Shown here: piece after piece, positions 37,276-48,989 of the stretch
How positions within the stretch are numbered: the stretch's first letter is position 1
Layout: every line of letters begins with the position of its first letter
From: Lineus longissimus
Lineage: Eukaryota > Nemertea > Pilidiophora > Heteronemertea > Lineidae
Direction of reading: 5' to 3'
Length of the DNA stretch: 64,000 nucleotides
NCBI RefSeq assembly: GCF_910592395.1
Contig: NC_088324.1
Coordinates: 7,530,953-7,594,952, forward strand
Notes under the pieces: generated by a model
Database searches by the model: none
The model's input: only the letters and a program-made list of their open reading frames with translations
What the model was told of the DNA's origin: nothing
Translations under genes and position numbers: made by a program

Positions 37276-38168
37276 CCCAGTTTAACCAGTAGGGTATCGA
37301 CATCTCAATAGGGAATGCATCAAAATGATGTCATAGCTCAAACAAAAGTGACATAACATCTCTCTCGTAACAATGCAATATCCGTAGTGACAGACAGTGT
37401 TCCGTAGCAGCCGCTGTAGTTTTGCCGATACCCTATTAATTAAGATGCGTGGATTTACTGTTGTTCTGCCTAACACCCTTGATTTAGTTGTCTGTCTGCG
37501 CTGGACTTTTAGCCTTCTCTGCAACTATGCGCCAGTCAGCGTGCTTCTCAACCCTGTCTAAGACAAAAGTCACAAGGCAAGCAAGGCCACCTGATTGATG
37601 CTAATTACTGGCCTAATTAATTAGTTGTTAATCATCATTAGGTGTTTTTACGTGGTAAGTACCTGTTGGATGATTGACTGATATCATACATGTAATGCAT
37701 ATGTACACATCAATATGATTCAGTTTTCAGGAAAAAATGCCCAGACCCTCGAAATAACCCTAATTGATCTTCGTTCCAGGTTTGCCCTAATTGGAATCAA
37801 CCGGTGTTTTGAGTCTGCCATTGTGAACGATTTGGCTTGTTGCCAATTAATAGACCATTTTCTTATCAACATGTCGAAAAAGATATCAGGCAAACAACTT
37901 GGGTGTTTGTTCAATACAGCATCCCCATCCACCCTTTAAAAGATCATTTTCCGGGATTGAAATCTTTTTCGAAATGATTCCAGGGAAAAGCATCTCAAAG
38001 CGGGATTACAATACTGCTTACTTTTTTTCTTTAGGGATTATATAGGCGCTGTAAGACTATCTAACCAGGAGATTATCCCCTTGTGTCAGATTTGAAATCT
38101 TCACCAGTTGCTTTTTGCCGTACTCTGTCCTTACTGTTGGTGTGAAAATTGATCTGTTTGTTTTACAG

Positions 38169-38228
38169 AGGAAGTGATATTGAACGAGGAAAGAACAACA
38201 GACGAGGAAAAAATGAAAATCATAGAAG
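38169..38228 (+). CDS. Cav2: Cav2 exon: I-II linker, acidic segment after the AID
   Basis: 60 bases, phase 1 in and phase 1 out, acceptor TTTTACAG and donor GTATGT. It encodes EEVILNEERTTDEEKMKIIE. The EER-TT-EEKM pattern directly follows the AID in insect Cav2 proteins, which supports the exon. Both AID exons end in phase 1 with G and so join it correctly. Confidence 0.93.
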
Positions 38229-39101
38229 GTATGTGTATGGCGTGTTTTTGTCTAGTCTGGGGTTTATAAGCTGTTTTATATATATTTGTTTATTTCGTAC
38301 ATCAAATTGTACAGATTTACTGAACTGGTGCATTACAAAAACTTTGTTTGTGGTGCAACGTGAAATAATGCATTTACGTACAGGCCTAGTGGCCTACATA
38401 AGGAACTGATCATGGCACAATGTCCATCTCAGAGGTACATAAGAAATTTATAATTTCAGTCAATCCCCAATAATTAAACGTTCCATTCCCAAAGTCCCTC
38501 ATCCTCAAAAGTTCCCTAATCTGTTCAGCAATCCTATTTTGTTACTAGGGCCTGGTTGTTCAAAACAACTTTTCACTAACGTTGACGTTAACTTAACATA
38601 GCGTTATCTCCTTGGGTTAAGCCATTAGACTTAACGCCACGTTATGTTAACGCCAGCGTTAGTGACAAAACTTCTTTTGAACAATCGAGCCCAGATGACA
38701 CAATCACAGCCAACTTAAAAATGCTAAAAATGAATAACAATATATGTAGACTTACCTGACCAGATGAAGGGCTTGAGTACATGATTTACTGTGTCATTAA
38801 TTATAAGAAGTGTCTTTTTGCTGATTGGTAAATGGTGATAAGGTTTCTTGGCTTATAAAGTTGTACGCCATTCGTTAAAAATGTAAAATCTATTATATCT
38901 GAATACCGTTGTAGAATAATATATTGGTAAATTTGTATCATTCTGACATGTCTTGTAACTGAACAGCTGCAATCTTAGCTTTCTTCCTATTTTTAATTCA
39001 GTTACAGACAGACACAATGTACACGAATGTTGTTGGCTTTTATATAAGTATTTTTTATAAGTATTTTTGCTGGCTAAACTTCATCCTTTCCTGTTTTTCA
39101 G
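38229..39101 (+). other. Intron in the I-II linker
   Basis: About 0.87 kb, containing a family B foldback element at 38547-38693. Confidence 0.9.
38547..38693. mobile_element. Foldback MITE, family B, copy 4
   Basis: GGGCCTGGTTGTTCAAAA and TTTTGAACAATCGAGCCC are the inverted ends. The inner arms CACTAACGTTGACGTTAAC and GTTAACGCCAGCGTTAGTG are also nearly complementary. It is the clearest member of the family. Confidence 0.8.
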
Positions 39102-39206
39102 CAAGAAGAAGAGTAGCGTCTAGGAAAATGAAACAAATAAAAGAAGGCAAGTCGGCGACAGAGGTCGAACTAGAGGAAAATGAGGAGACCCTATTTGCAG
39201 ACATCA
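39102..39206 (+). CDS. Cav2: Cav2 exon: I-II linker, basic then acidic segment
   Basis: 105 bases, phase 1 in and phase 1 out, acceptor TTTTTCAG and donor GTACGT. It encodes ARRRVASRKMKQIKEGKS and then ATEVELEENEETLFADI. The ARRR...K...GKS-TE-E-EE pattern is typical of the same position in invertebrate Cav2. The RRRVAS stretch is a possible basophilic kinase site (inference). Confidence 0.92.
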
Positions 39207-39311
39207 GTACGTAATAAGACCTTACTAATAGTATGCAGGGGACTGGCTAACAACACCATGGCTAATTCGAAAAACAGGCTATGATAATATTCTTTTCGTA
39301 TAACCCAAGAA

Positions 39312-39640
39312 ATGGGGTCTGAAAGTATAGATCGTGCTTGTTTATTCAAATGAAATGGTATGAAAGAATAGATTGTGCTTGTTTACTCAAATAAATGGGG
39401 TATGAAGGAATAGATCATGCTTAGCTTTACTCAAATGAAATGGGTATGAAGGAATAGATTGTGCTTGTTTACTCAAATAAATGGGGTATGAAAGTATAGA
39501 TCATGCTGAGCTTTACTCAAATGAAATGGGTATGAAGGAATAGATTGTGCTTGTTTACTCAAATAAATGGGGTATGAAGTATAGATCATGCTTAGCTTTA
39601 CTCAAATGAAATTGGGTATGAAAGAATAGAGCATGCTTGT
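39312..39640. repeat. ~44-bp tandem repeat with ~88-bp higher-order unit
   Basis: About eight units of the form AAATGGGGTATGAAGGAATA then GATTGTGCTTGTTTACTC. Two alternating variants (TTGTGCTTGTTTACTC and TCATGCTTAGCTTTACTC) show a doubled repeat period. Decayed units continue to about 39790. Confidence 0.9.
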
Positions 39641-42243
39641 ATGCAGAAAAATGGACTCTCATAATATAGGTCATGCCTTTTTTGTAGAGAACATCTAGAT
39701 CATGTTACTCTTCATAGAAATGGGCTTTGAAAATAGAGATCCTAGGCATTTTTTGGAAATGGGCTCTGATAAATCAGATCATGCTTGTGTTGTTTTTGCC
39801 AAATCTTTTTTTTTTTCTTGGCATTTGGGTTTCTACGACAACGTATGTCATTATTCCAAAGAAATGTTTTTCTTTTCCCGAGCCTAAAATGAGTGCTTGT
39901 GTGTTTTTGTCTTCGGTTGGGAGGTGTTTTTGGGTTGAACTGAAAGTACAAGTAGACGATTTAAAGATTAGACAAGTACAGTTTCTGTCCTTTCCTATAG
40001 ATGAACTGAAAGTCAGAATCTGGGCCTGGTCGTTCAAAACGATATGTTAGGGGCCAGATGGACTTACTTTTAGATTTTTAAATGAGGATTAAATTATGAA
40101 TATGGGCATGGGGATGCATGGGTTAATGTATTGGTACTAAAAGAATGAAATGTTGTTAGTGATCAGTGCTTAAAAAATTTGAAATAACTCAAACAACGTT
40201 TATTGAGTCTCTACAAAAAGTTACGAATGAAAATTCTTGCCCACAGATTTTGTTAATGCAAGATTAGTGGAAAGGGGTCCAACGCGAATGCTACCTTAAA
40301 GCTGCAGTGCTAGGTGCCAATATTCATGAGTTTTAGCCTTATCCAGTCCACCTGTGTTATGCAATATTCTTGCCAGATTCTAGCTGATACTTAAACGAGT
40401 TTGAAAGTTTTTTTCACTGAAAGACCGAAATAGGGTGCCAAGTTTTCGTGAGTCTACTAGTCGACGTTGTAACGTGTGGTGTTTGTGATATGGGTCGATT
40501 AGTCGCCGTGTAAACTTGTCATGTGAACGTGTACGTGTTGCCATCAATAGGATGGAGTGCAAGTTAGACGCGTGTGTAGCATGATCGTGGAGTCACTGTG
40601 TCACCAACTGTCGGGAAGTTCAGGAGCCCTAGACGATTTGCTGGGTAGTGAGAATGAGACTTGATGGTATCAGTTTGTGCGACTTTAGCCTCAAACAAGG
40701 AAGTAGTAGGTTCGGCTCTTTGACAGTCCCAGAGCCTTTTCTGGGTGTCCTCGAGCACGTCACATAGCATATCTATGTGCTACTCTCTGTGGGGTCAATT
40801 AATGGGGCTAGTGTCTTCTGTGAATTTTATATATGATACACTATTGCTGCCTGTTCGAATATACGTCTGATTTTTAAAATGCAATAGACCTGCTGTTTCC
40901 TGAAATTCACTGTTTCCACGTGTAAACGCACCTCTTCATCCAACCTGTTGTAAGACATCGCTCCGAGGCAGGTATTCTGTCCCGCGAGTGTCTTCTACCT
41001 CTCGAGGGATTCACTCTGTGCATGTATCGCACGAACCCAAAGGTGTTACAAACAATTTGAGGTCAGGCATAAAGGTCGAAGTTCGAGGGTCGAACAGGTA
41101 GATGTCTCCTCATTTCCATAGATAATTCGTTTTTGTGCAGTTTTCCGAATCTTGATCCTCATTTTCACGTCTTTACGAGTGTCAATTCATTGGACACTTA
41201 GTGTTAAGACAAGTCTTTTTCAGTTTTTCCTACTATAGAATTTTCTCTTGTCTAACATTTCCTTAGATAAAATTCTTGTTCATTAAAAACTCCTTCTAAA
41301 GTTTTAAACCTCTTTGTTGTCCAACTACTAACATTCAGTTTTCTACTGTGCGATAGTTTTTTACTTTATAGTGTTAGGCCTCTCAGTTTGTGAACTTAAG
41401 ACGCAGGCACATGGCCTTAAATTGAGAGGTTGGTGTACACCCATTTCAACTGTTGGAAAAATTCATGCAGCGAATATATTAAGTGCCTGAATTGGTACAA
41501 CTGCACCATCTGTGGAGAGAGTTGTACATCCGCTTTTTTCGTGGGCTTATGCAGGGATTTTTTTGAATGGACTGGGCCTTTAAGCTTCTGAGGTGCTTTA
41601 CGTTTTTATGCTGGGCGTTGAATATCTATCATGCTCGGAGATTGCACTGTCAAGCTGCAGCTCTCTAATACACGTATTACTCCCGGGGGAAAGAGCTTGA
41701 ATCATGAATAGCTTCGGGAATAATGTTAAGCACATTGAACAACTGAAACTGGTTGGATTTAGTGCATTTGAAGTCTCATTATTATCATTATAAAACCTAA
41801 TGTCATTATTCTTATGGTGAGACACTGTTTTAAGTGTATTAAGTGACATGTTTGAATAAAACCATTAGAAGTGCATGCTCCCATCACAGCTCTCGCTGTT
41901 CCATCACGTAAAATGTTCTCCATTTAATATTTTTCAAAAATTCTACATTTCACTTCTTTAATTATTTGTCTGCTTAGATAGCTTTATGAATTCTATTTTA
42001 GAATATTCTCAAAAGTTTGGCTCAGCATATTCTTACTATGAGCGAATGGAAAGTGTTCAATGGCATTTAGTAACCCAAAGATCGTATGTATTGGTATCAG
42101 AGTGGCAGAAATAAAGGGTACATGTACTTTAACAGTTTACCTGACAGTTTCTCCCCTGGCAGAATACACTGCTCTTCTTCAGAGAAATAGTAGATCATTT
42201 ATAAGTCAATATTTATGCTTAACTCTACTTGATTGGGTTTTGA

Positions 42244-42396
42244 TGATATTTAATTTAATTGGCAGGTGATATTTAATTTAATTGGCAGGTGATATTTAAT
42301 TTAATTGGCAGGTGATATTTTAATTTGATTGGCAGGTGATATTTAATTTGATTGGCAGGTGATATTTAATTTGATTGGCAGGTGATATTTAATTTC
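42244..42396. repeat. 23-bp tandem repeat, about 6.5 copies, each a splice-site look-alike
   Basis: The unit is TGATATTTAATTTAATTGGCAGG. Each junction reads TTGGCAG|GTGATA, which resembles both a 3' splice site and a 5' splice site. Confidence 0.95.
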
Positions 42397-43724
42397 ATTC
42401 TTTCCATTCATAGAAACACATCTAAGTAACACAGCCATATTTCTCTTTTCTAGAAATGAAGAAAGGTACACGGCATGTTTCCTTAACAATTGCTCAGTAG
42501 AATTTATTTACTTCGAAATTTTAATTTACTCACAAAACATTTCAATATTTTTAACTTGGTCACAACAGATAATTTAAGTTCTCAACTGTTTGGATTCAGT
42601 TGCAGTGTCTTAGTATAGAATGAAAGTCAATTCTGCTGTCGTGATGAAATTATAACTTTACACCGAAGAGTTCAATTTTTGTAACATTTTTCGGTGTTGA
42701 ATTGATTATCCCGTATAACATCTGTCGTTGGATTTGCGTGCCGACCTATCCTGAAGTCTTCCAATATGGTTTTAGATCCTGATAATTTCTTAAGATGAAG
42801 AGTGAGGTATTCGATTCGAGTGTGAAGTCTGTCCTTTCTTGGATCGTTTGAATACTGGGTTGTTTCTCCGATTCACATCATTCATAAAGCCCCGCGCAAT
42901 CAAGCGATTGGAATTGCAGTGACCTTAGGATTGTTGTCGGTCACTGATTCTTGTCACAGACACTTGCGATGAACGTTGCAGACGAGTGATTTTGGTTGCA
43001 TGCAATCAAGATCGCATGTGGCAACAATCTAAACCACTCATTTTCGGAGTGCTTTAGTCTTCTCGGTAATAAATTTCTTCATCTAATTCGTTGACCAGTT
43101 TAAACGACTTCCAATATTTCAGCGGCTTGATCCCTTTAAAACCTTTTTTTACATATTTTTTTATGTTGAGTCAATTTCAAATAGTAATTATTTTGTTATC
43201 CAATATCCCATACTTTAATTTCTTACTGCTCGTAATTCAAACCATTAATAGCATTTAAACTTGTTACATTCAACCACAAAATTTAATTTCAATTTACTAA
43301 TCCGTATTACAAATCTTCTAAAATTACTAAACTTTAATTTCGATCCTAGTTTTTCAACTCTGAAATAAAAAAAATCTTTATTATCTTAATAAAATTCATC
43401 AGTTCCGTGAAATTGATCACTAAAACCTACTTGTACAATAAAATGAATCCTTTTTCTTTAGCACTGCTCTGCATTTTTAGGGTGTTATTCTCCAGGGAGT
43501 ATTCCTCTTCCAAGGTGGGATGAGCATGTTTACGTACCACTACGGTTAGGGGCAAATTGGGGTTCATTGGCCGAATGAGTCCACGTCTCTGGCCAGAGGT
43601 AGAGTGCACGCAAGCCATTCATGTTACTCACCTAAGTCGCAGTCACATTTCGAGGACTCTGAAAAGTCAGAATTTTAGTTCCTCAAAAACGCCGGTTAAT
43701 CCAGACATACACCCCTGGGTTAGC

Positions 43725-43793
43725 CTGGGTTCTCCCCGGAATTAAACCCGGGCCTTATTGCATCGTGGCCAGAAGTGTTAATCACTAGGCTAT
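43725..43793 (-). repeat. tRNA-derived SINE fragment on the minus strand
   Basis: Read on the minus strand it has TAGCCTAGTGATTAACACTT (box A-like) and then GGCCCGGGTTTAATTCC (box B-like), with CTTCTGGCCACGATGCAATA between. Spacing fits a tRNA head, but the mutated boxes and missing acceptor pairing point to a SINE. Confidence 0.6.
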
Positions 43794-43860
43794 AAAAATG
43801 AGGCTCCTAAAAAACCGACCCGAAACTTCAGTCTCACTGCAGATTCGTCCTCTTTTTTAG

Positions 43861-43902
43861 GCGGCAAAATGGCACAGTTGGAATTAGCGGAAGAGCTGGA
43901 GG
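43861..43902 (+). CDS. Cav2: Cav2 candidate small exon in the I-II linker
   Basis: 42 bases, phase 1 in and phase 1 out, acceptor TCTTTTTTAG and donor GTACAA. After a Ser completed from the previous exon it reads GKMAQLELAEELE. The phase fit, length divisible by three and acidic-helical character fit an optional linker cassette. No family motif confirms it and the donor is mediocre. Confidence 0.5.
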
Positions 43903-44400
43903 GTACAATTTTAGCAACAATATCAATTATAGATTATTGAATTAATTAATATTTTCTCAAAGTTTTCTTTCTTCAGTTTCTGCTCTACTCATTTTTTAGG
44001 ATTATCTTGAGTTGATACGAGGTTATTCTGTAATGGCCATGCATTCTATTGATAGAGAAGAAGGTTTCTTTTAAAATGTAGCCGCTCATCACACATAACC
44101 CTCCAGTCGTTTCTAAGCGGTCTTGTGTTGAGAAATCCAGATATCCACTTCTGAAATTTGGCCAGCCAGCTTGTGGCAGCAGTTTTCCTCTACTCGTACC
44201 TGCAAATCTGCTTCATCTACTTCTGATGAAATACACCCTGTTTGACTACGAGAAGACAACGGCAACTGAATTGCACTGTGCAAGCACAAATTACCCCAGT
44301 TTAAGGACACATTTATGTTCGCATTGGCACTACAGCATCAGGCAGTCTATGATTTGTAGATCCTTATGGCGTGTGTCAGAGATATTGTATTGAATTTGGA

Positions 44401-44482
44401 GTACTGTGCAGACGCTACTTAGCCGGTTGAAGGGCCCTGTACCAAAGGCGTTTAAACCAGCTAAATAGCGTCTGCACAGTAC
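44401..44482. mobile_element. Foldback MITE, family C, copy 2
   Basis: An 82-base near-complete hairpin. The left end starts GTACTGTGCAGACGCTACTT and the right end finishes AAATAGCGTCTGCACAGTAC, about 29 bases inverted with few mismatches. Confidence 0.8.
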
Positions 44483-44651
44483 GAATCAACTTGTGACTGT
44501 GCTATTGGCCCTATTATTAGAATTAGATAGTAGATTGTTTTAGTTTAGTAGTTTATGTTGTTTTGTCTTGTAAAGCCAAACGCTGCTCTGACTGCATGCA
44601 ATTTGTGTCAGTTTTGAGTACTGATGATCAGTTTCAGGATCAGATATATGC

Positions 44652-44722
44652 AGTTAACATGCTAACATCAAGTTAACATGCTAACATCAAGTTAACATGT
44701 TAACATCAAGTTAACATGCATA
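44652..44722. repeat. 19-bp tandem repeat, about 3.5 copies
   Basis: The unit is AGTTAACATGCTAACATCA, with one variant copy having TGTTAAC. Confidence 0.9.
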
Positions 44723-46056
44723 TAGTGCAACATGGGCCCGGATGTCAGCGCTCAAATCATGATGTCACTTCACAGAGGAAGTCGTCTATGACATCACTAG
44801 CACATTTTGACTTCGCACAAACTTTTTTCCATTTGATTTTTGGCTTATAACTCAAATACAATATCTGTCGATTAAATATGATTGCAAAAATTTTGTTTTA
44901 ATTGCGCTTGAACATAATTTCTAACAACCGGGCCCAGCATCTGTTCTGAACAGGCGTTCTAATTACATCAGCGATGTCCATGTTACAGACAGTCTTCAAA
45001 GCAAATCGGGCTTCAACATCTACTAAAATTTAACTTATTTATTTTAGTTAAATTTTTTAGTCTCAGTAATTTGATTTAATTTTTTTCTCTTAAATTATAC
45101 CAATATGCAAGTCTAAATTTCATTTAAGTTTCATGACATTTTTTGTATTGAATATACCTTTATTTGAAGTTCACCATACATTTACATAGAGTTAATTCTT
45201 TTTCACGATCATTTAAATTTAATTGATTGATTATTTCAAGATGGATTCTTTAATTACTAACATTTTGATTCCATTGTAGTCACAGAAGTCTCCGTTTAGA
45301 AGCAACAGAATGTTGTTGTCATGAAGCTAATTTCCACTCATTCATTTGTTAGAAATTGAAACTGAAAACATTATAGGTTAACCTATGCTTATATAACTAC
45401 AATGACAAGGCAGCAAGACAGTCTTCAGTGCTGGATAGAAAAATCCAACAGCACGCAAAACACTTCATTTCACAGTGCATTTCTGGCACTAATCCTAAAA
45501 CGAAGAACAGATAACAAGCCTATAAAAAGGCTGGGCATTGATATCAATCAGGCACAAGCTTTGGCCCTGCTGACGTCGCCTACAAAGTGTTCATGTGGGT
45601 AAATGTCATGGTTGATACGTCACCCGACTTTAGACTCCGGTTATTGTTGCGCCGATGACAGTGTGCCATGTAAGTCGGTGACATCAATATGACATCAAAA
45701 TGGTGTCTATCCCGTGATGACGTCATCTGCACAACCTCTGTAGAGCTATCATCCCATCAATGAACCCATGCAGTGTTAACCAACCGAGAACATTGAGCCA
45801 TTGATAGATAACAAATGTCGTATGACCATTCTGTAATTGTACGAATGTTGCTTGAGGAACTTACCAGAATGCAGTGTTGTGCAACTGCTGTCAAAGCAAG
45901 GGATATCAGATTTGCTTCTGACGAGTACGGCCTACTCAAAACTAGTATTTTCATAAACAATATGATAACGGGCCTTAAGTCTCAAAAAATGGACTAAATT
46001 CTCATGGCGTGATTTGCGTGTCAGGTTCTAAATCATTTGTTGTCTTTGTTTTGTAG

Positions 46057-46080
46057 CAGCTGCATCTGGTGCTAATCTAG
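46057..46080 (+). CDS. Cav2: Cav2 candidate 24-nt microexon with NAGNAG acceptor
   Basis: TTTTGTAG|CAG|CTGCATC...CTAG|GTAAGC defines a 24-base (or 21-base, using the second AG) exon, phase 1 in and phase 1 out. It encodes AASGANL plus split codons. The strong donor, pyrimidine-rich acceptor and frame preservation support a microexon, but the peptide is too short for family evidence. Confidence 0.5.
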   Translation, partial: QLHLVLI

Positions 46081-47110
46081 GTAAGCGCTGGCGCGAATAT
46101 GAATCCGACCGATATTAATCAATCTGTGTCCTCACTGTTTATCCCTTACCCTTTGAATTCCCCGTCACAAGTCACAATTCTCATGAATAGTAACCAATGA
46201 TTCCTGTCTGAGGTGATTACCCGCACAAAAACTGCAGTTGCGACGTTGTGCTGCTCAGATTTTTGTTGTTAACAGTGGGAAATAATCTGCCTGCAAATTT
46301 TGCAATATTTAGCGACATGTTTTATCCTGCAGTCAGCTGCAACTGCAATCTGTGGTATAATCATGTTGTGTCATGTAAGAACTACTAATGTCATCTAGTT
46401 AAGAACACACAGTTGGTAGGCCTACATGAAAAAGTGTTGGTGTAAGTACGTGATAACCTGACTTCCTAAGTGAAGTCATCATCATTGTAGTGAGAGTGAC
46501 TGTGTATCATCAAGTATATAATTCGGTCCTCAACCAAACTGTCGGTCCGAATTGCATTCCCATAGCTGACTTCGGAGTTTTAGAAGCTGTGTAGTTGTAG
46601 ATGCTGTGTGTGTCTGTGTGTCCTTGTGACTGTATCTTCTGAATGACATCCCCTATTGACCAGCTCCTTCAGTTTCCCTGCAAAGAAGAACGTGTGGAAC
46701 GTGTGAAGGTGTTCTGTGTTTGTGTGTACTGTCATAATTTCTTAAATCTAATCGGTACTTGAGATCATAACTTTGTAAAACCAGGAATGTATTATCTCAT
46801 TGAAATAGGAGTTGAACGCCGAAGAAGAAGAAGTGGAAGAAATTGAAATAGGAGAATGTCTTACAAGCGATTCCTTTGGAGCTTAATTTTGTTCTGTTCA
46901 GTTTTTTAACGGTCAATCAGGTCAGGTTCTGACCTGAAGAATGAAAAAGAGGATCAGGGTTTGACTACATCGAGGAAAAGGAGTTCTATATATGCAGTGC
47001 CTTGAATAAATCTTTGGGGAAAATTGGTTTTCAATTGAAACAGCGGTGGAGCTTTCTACTGCTCATTAGCTCATCGACAACATCTCCAACGTCTGCGTCT
47101 CACATTTCAG
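46081..47110 (+). other. Intron before the end of the I-II linker
   Basis: About 1 kb. A Glu-rich open stretch near 46809-46853 was considered as an exon but lacks a donor. Confidence 0.75.
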
Positions 47111-47186
47111 AAAATCCCTACATGGGTATGCAACAAAAGAAGAACCCAAAATGTGCATCATTTTGGAGAGCCGAGAAACGGTTCAG
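47111..47186 (+). CDS. Cav2: Cav2 exon: end of I-II linker into domain II
   Basis: 76 bases, phase 1 in and phase 2 out, acceptor CACATTTCAG and donor GTATGT. It encodes NPYMGMQQKKNPKCA and then SFWRAEKRF with a split Arg. FWRAEKRFR is the invertebrate Cav2 signature just before IIS1. Confidence 0.93.
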
Positions 47187-47546
47187 GTATGTACCGATAG
47201 CGTGCGTTGAAAGATGGTAATCAAAATGGTTCACCAGATCGCCCGAATTGGTCATAAAGCTTATGCTGCAGGGATCGATTTTACCAAGGGAAAGCCCTCA
47301 AAAATGGCCGTCGATTCTTCTCAAATCTTCTTTCACACTTTCCAATACCTAATTGTTTGTAAGTAATAGCAGTTGGTCCAAATGGTTCATTAGACTGTCC
47401 GAAATGAATATAAGGCCTTTGTTATCTTTCTGGACCAGGTGTTGCCCAATTCACACTTTATCTATTTCGGACCTCGTCTTCAACAAATCGTTCGAAATGG
47501 ACACCCTATTATTATGCGTGGGAACAAAGATGTTCTTTTCTTTTAG
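47187..47546 (+). other. Intron before IIS1
   Basis: 360 bases; nothing recognised. Confidence 0.9.
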
Positions 47547-47674
47547 ATTCATGGTGCGACGAGCAGTGAAGAGTCAAGCGTTCTACTGGACTGTCATCGT
47601 GCTTGTCGCTCTCAACACGATATGCGTCGCCATTGAACACTACAATCAACCAGAATGGCTCACCATATTCCTGT
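47547..47674 (+). CDS. Cav2: Cav2 exon: IIS1
   Basis: 128 bases, phase 2 in and phase 1 out, acceptor TTCTTTTAG and donor GTAAGT. It encodes [10 protein letters not shown], the first helix of the domain II sensor [20 protein letters not shown], and the [12 protein letters not shown] loop. HYNQP is shared with vertebrate Cav2. Confidence 0.95.
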
Positions 47675-48205
47675 GTAAGTTTTTCCATCGTACGATTCTC
47701 CTTCTTGGGTGCTTAACCTGTAAAGTTCATATCAAACTGCAACGAGTGTTTGAGCTGTAAATCTCTCCAGGCCACTGTGGCCAGCCTATCAACAGGCTCC
47801 CAGTCCCAGTTCGTTCCAACATGTCCAATCACTTACACTTACACTTGCACACTTACACACTTACACTGGGTCACTATAGGAGAGGTGCTAAGTCAAATAT
47901 GGAGTATTGATACTTATTTTGACTGAATGATGTCAATGAAAAAAGTGCTTCTTAACAGCTGGATGTTGAAAAGGAAAATGCCTTGAGGCTCCACTTTGGA
48001 TATTGATAGAAATAACTAGATACTCCACAATTTTGAAAACGTGACGGAAAAATATTCTAAAATCCAGTCAAAGGTAATGCCAAGTTGGTGTCCAACTTGT
48101 TTTGAACAATGGGACCCAATTCTATAGTCCCTTTTAAGCTGAAATATAGATAGTCGTATGTCACTGTACATAGTAAATCATGTCTATGAATGCTTCTCAT
48201 TTCAG
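47675..48205 (+). other. Intron, IIS1 to IIS2
   Basis: About 0.53 kb with a short ACTTACACT repeat near 47828-47868; otherwise nothing recognised. Confidence 0.9.
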
Positions 48206-48318
48206 TCTATGCCGAGTTTGTATTCCTGGGACTGTTCATGGGTGAGATGCTTATCAAGATGTATGGGCTCGGCATACGTCACTACTTCCAATCTTCATTC
48301 AACATATTCGATTGCCTC
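48206..48318 (+). CDS. Cav2: Cav2 exon: IIS2 and start of IIS3
   Basis: 113 bases, phase 1 in and phase 0 out, acceptor ATTTCAG and donor GTAAGT. It encodes [20 protein letters not shown] (IIS2 with its conserved Glu residues), [12 protein letters not shown] and IFDCL (start of IIS3). Confidence 0.95.
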
Positions 48319-48879
48319 GTAAGTACAGTATATGAAGCGATGCAATGTTAGACTTCGTTGCAAAACGCGGTATGCGCTGAAACCAATATTTTGAGTTGAC
48401 CATACCATTGCGTTCGAGTTGATTTATTACAATTAGGAAAAATGTGGAAAAAATATGGAATGAATATAAGATCATGTTTTATGCATGCGTTGTCAGTTTT
48501 TAGCACAGATAACTTAATGGATATTCAATTTTACAATGAATGTAGTTTAACCAGGAACATGGAGCTAAAGGGGATGGTTGGATGCTATAGAATGAGGGAG
48601 CACGGTAGTTCCTTGGAAGAGCATCCAAATCTTGATCGGCAGGATGTTGGTTCGAGGCATATCCCGACCTCTTTGTATACTATGCCCGGAATAGCCAAGT
48701 GTAACGCAGTATGTGATCTCCTTAATTTCAGCAGAATGATTTTGAGATGAGGCTGGGGAATAGACGTACAGAGAATGGGAATGTTGTACACAATGCTTTA
48801 TAAGAATCTGCATTTATCTATTTTGTTTATGATTAAAAAGGTGTTGAGGAATTGAGAGACAATCTCTGTCTGTTTTCAG
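48319..48879 (+). other. Intron, IIS3
   Basis: About 0.56 kb containing a tRNA-like SINE fragment at 48593-48668. Confidence 0.9.
48593..48668 (+). repeat. tRNA-derived SINE fragment, copy 2
   Basis: GAGCACGGTAGTTCC, GAAGAGCATCC, CTTGATCGGCAGGATGTTGG and GTTCGAGGCAT follow the order of the copy at 34466-34530, with a good box B (GGTTCGAGGC). Confidence 0.6.
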
Positions 48880-48989
48880 GTCATTGGCGGCAGCATATTC
48901 GAAGTCATCTGGTCATCATTCAAAGAGGGTTCATTTGGTCTCAGTGTGCTTCGGGCTCTTCGACTGCTTAGGATATTCAAAGTTACCAG
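48880..48989 (+). CDS. Cav2: Cav2 exon: IIS3 and IIS4
   Basis: 110 bases, phase 0 in and phase 2 out, acceptor TTTTCAG and donor GTAAGG. It encodes [20 protein letters not shown] (IIS3 and loop) and [16 protein letters not shown] (IIS4, with Arg or Lys every third residue). No second copy of this exon was found, unlike the IS4 exon. Confidence 0.95.

Larger units (their letters stand above)
39207..43860 (+). other. Long intron in the I-II linker
   Basis: About 4.65 kb. It holds two tandem arrays (39312-39640 and 42244-42396) and a minus-strand tRNA-like SINE (43725-43793). A candidate 12-nt exon near 42454 was rejected because it creates an in-frame stop. Confidence 0.8.
43903..46056 (+). 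other. Intron in the I-II linker
   Basis: About 2.15 kb. It contains a family C foldback element (44401-44482) and a short tandem array (44652-44722). No exon was recognised. Confidence 0.7.

Noticed and set aside
42454-42465. 12-nt microexon AAATGAAGAAAG
   Set aside because: It is bounded by AG and GT, but with the incoming phase-1 base it reads Lys and then a TGA stop.
43725-43793. A functional tRNA gene on the minus strand
   Set aside because: Box B is mutated (GGTTTAATTCC) and the acceptor stem does not pair; a SINE head fits better.
46809-46853. Glu-rich exon in the I-II linker
   Set aside because: It has coding-like composition, but no convincing donor follows and the frame soon reaches a stop.
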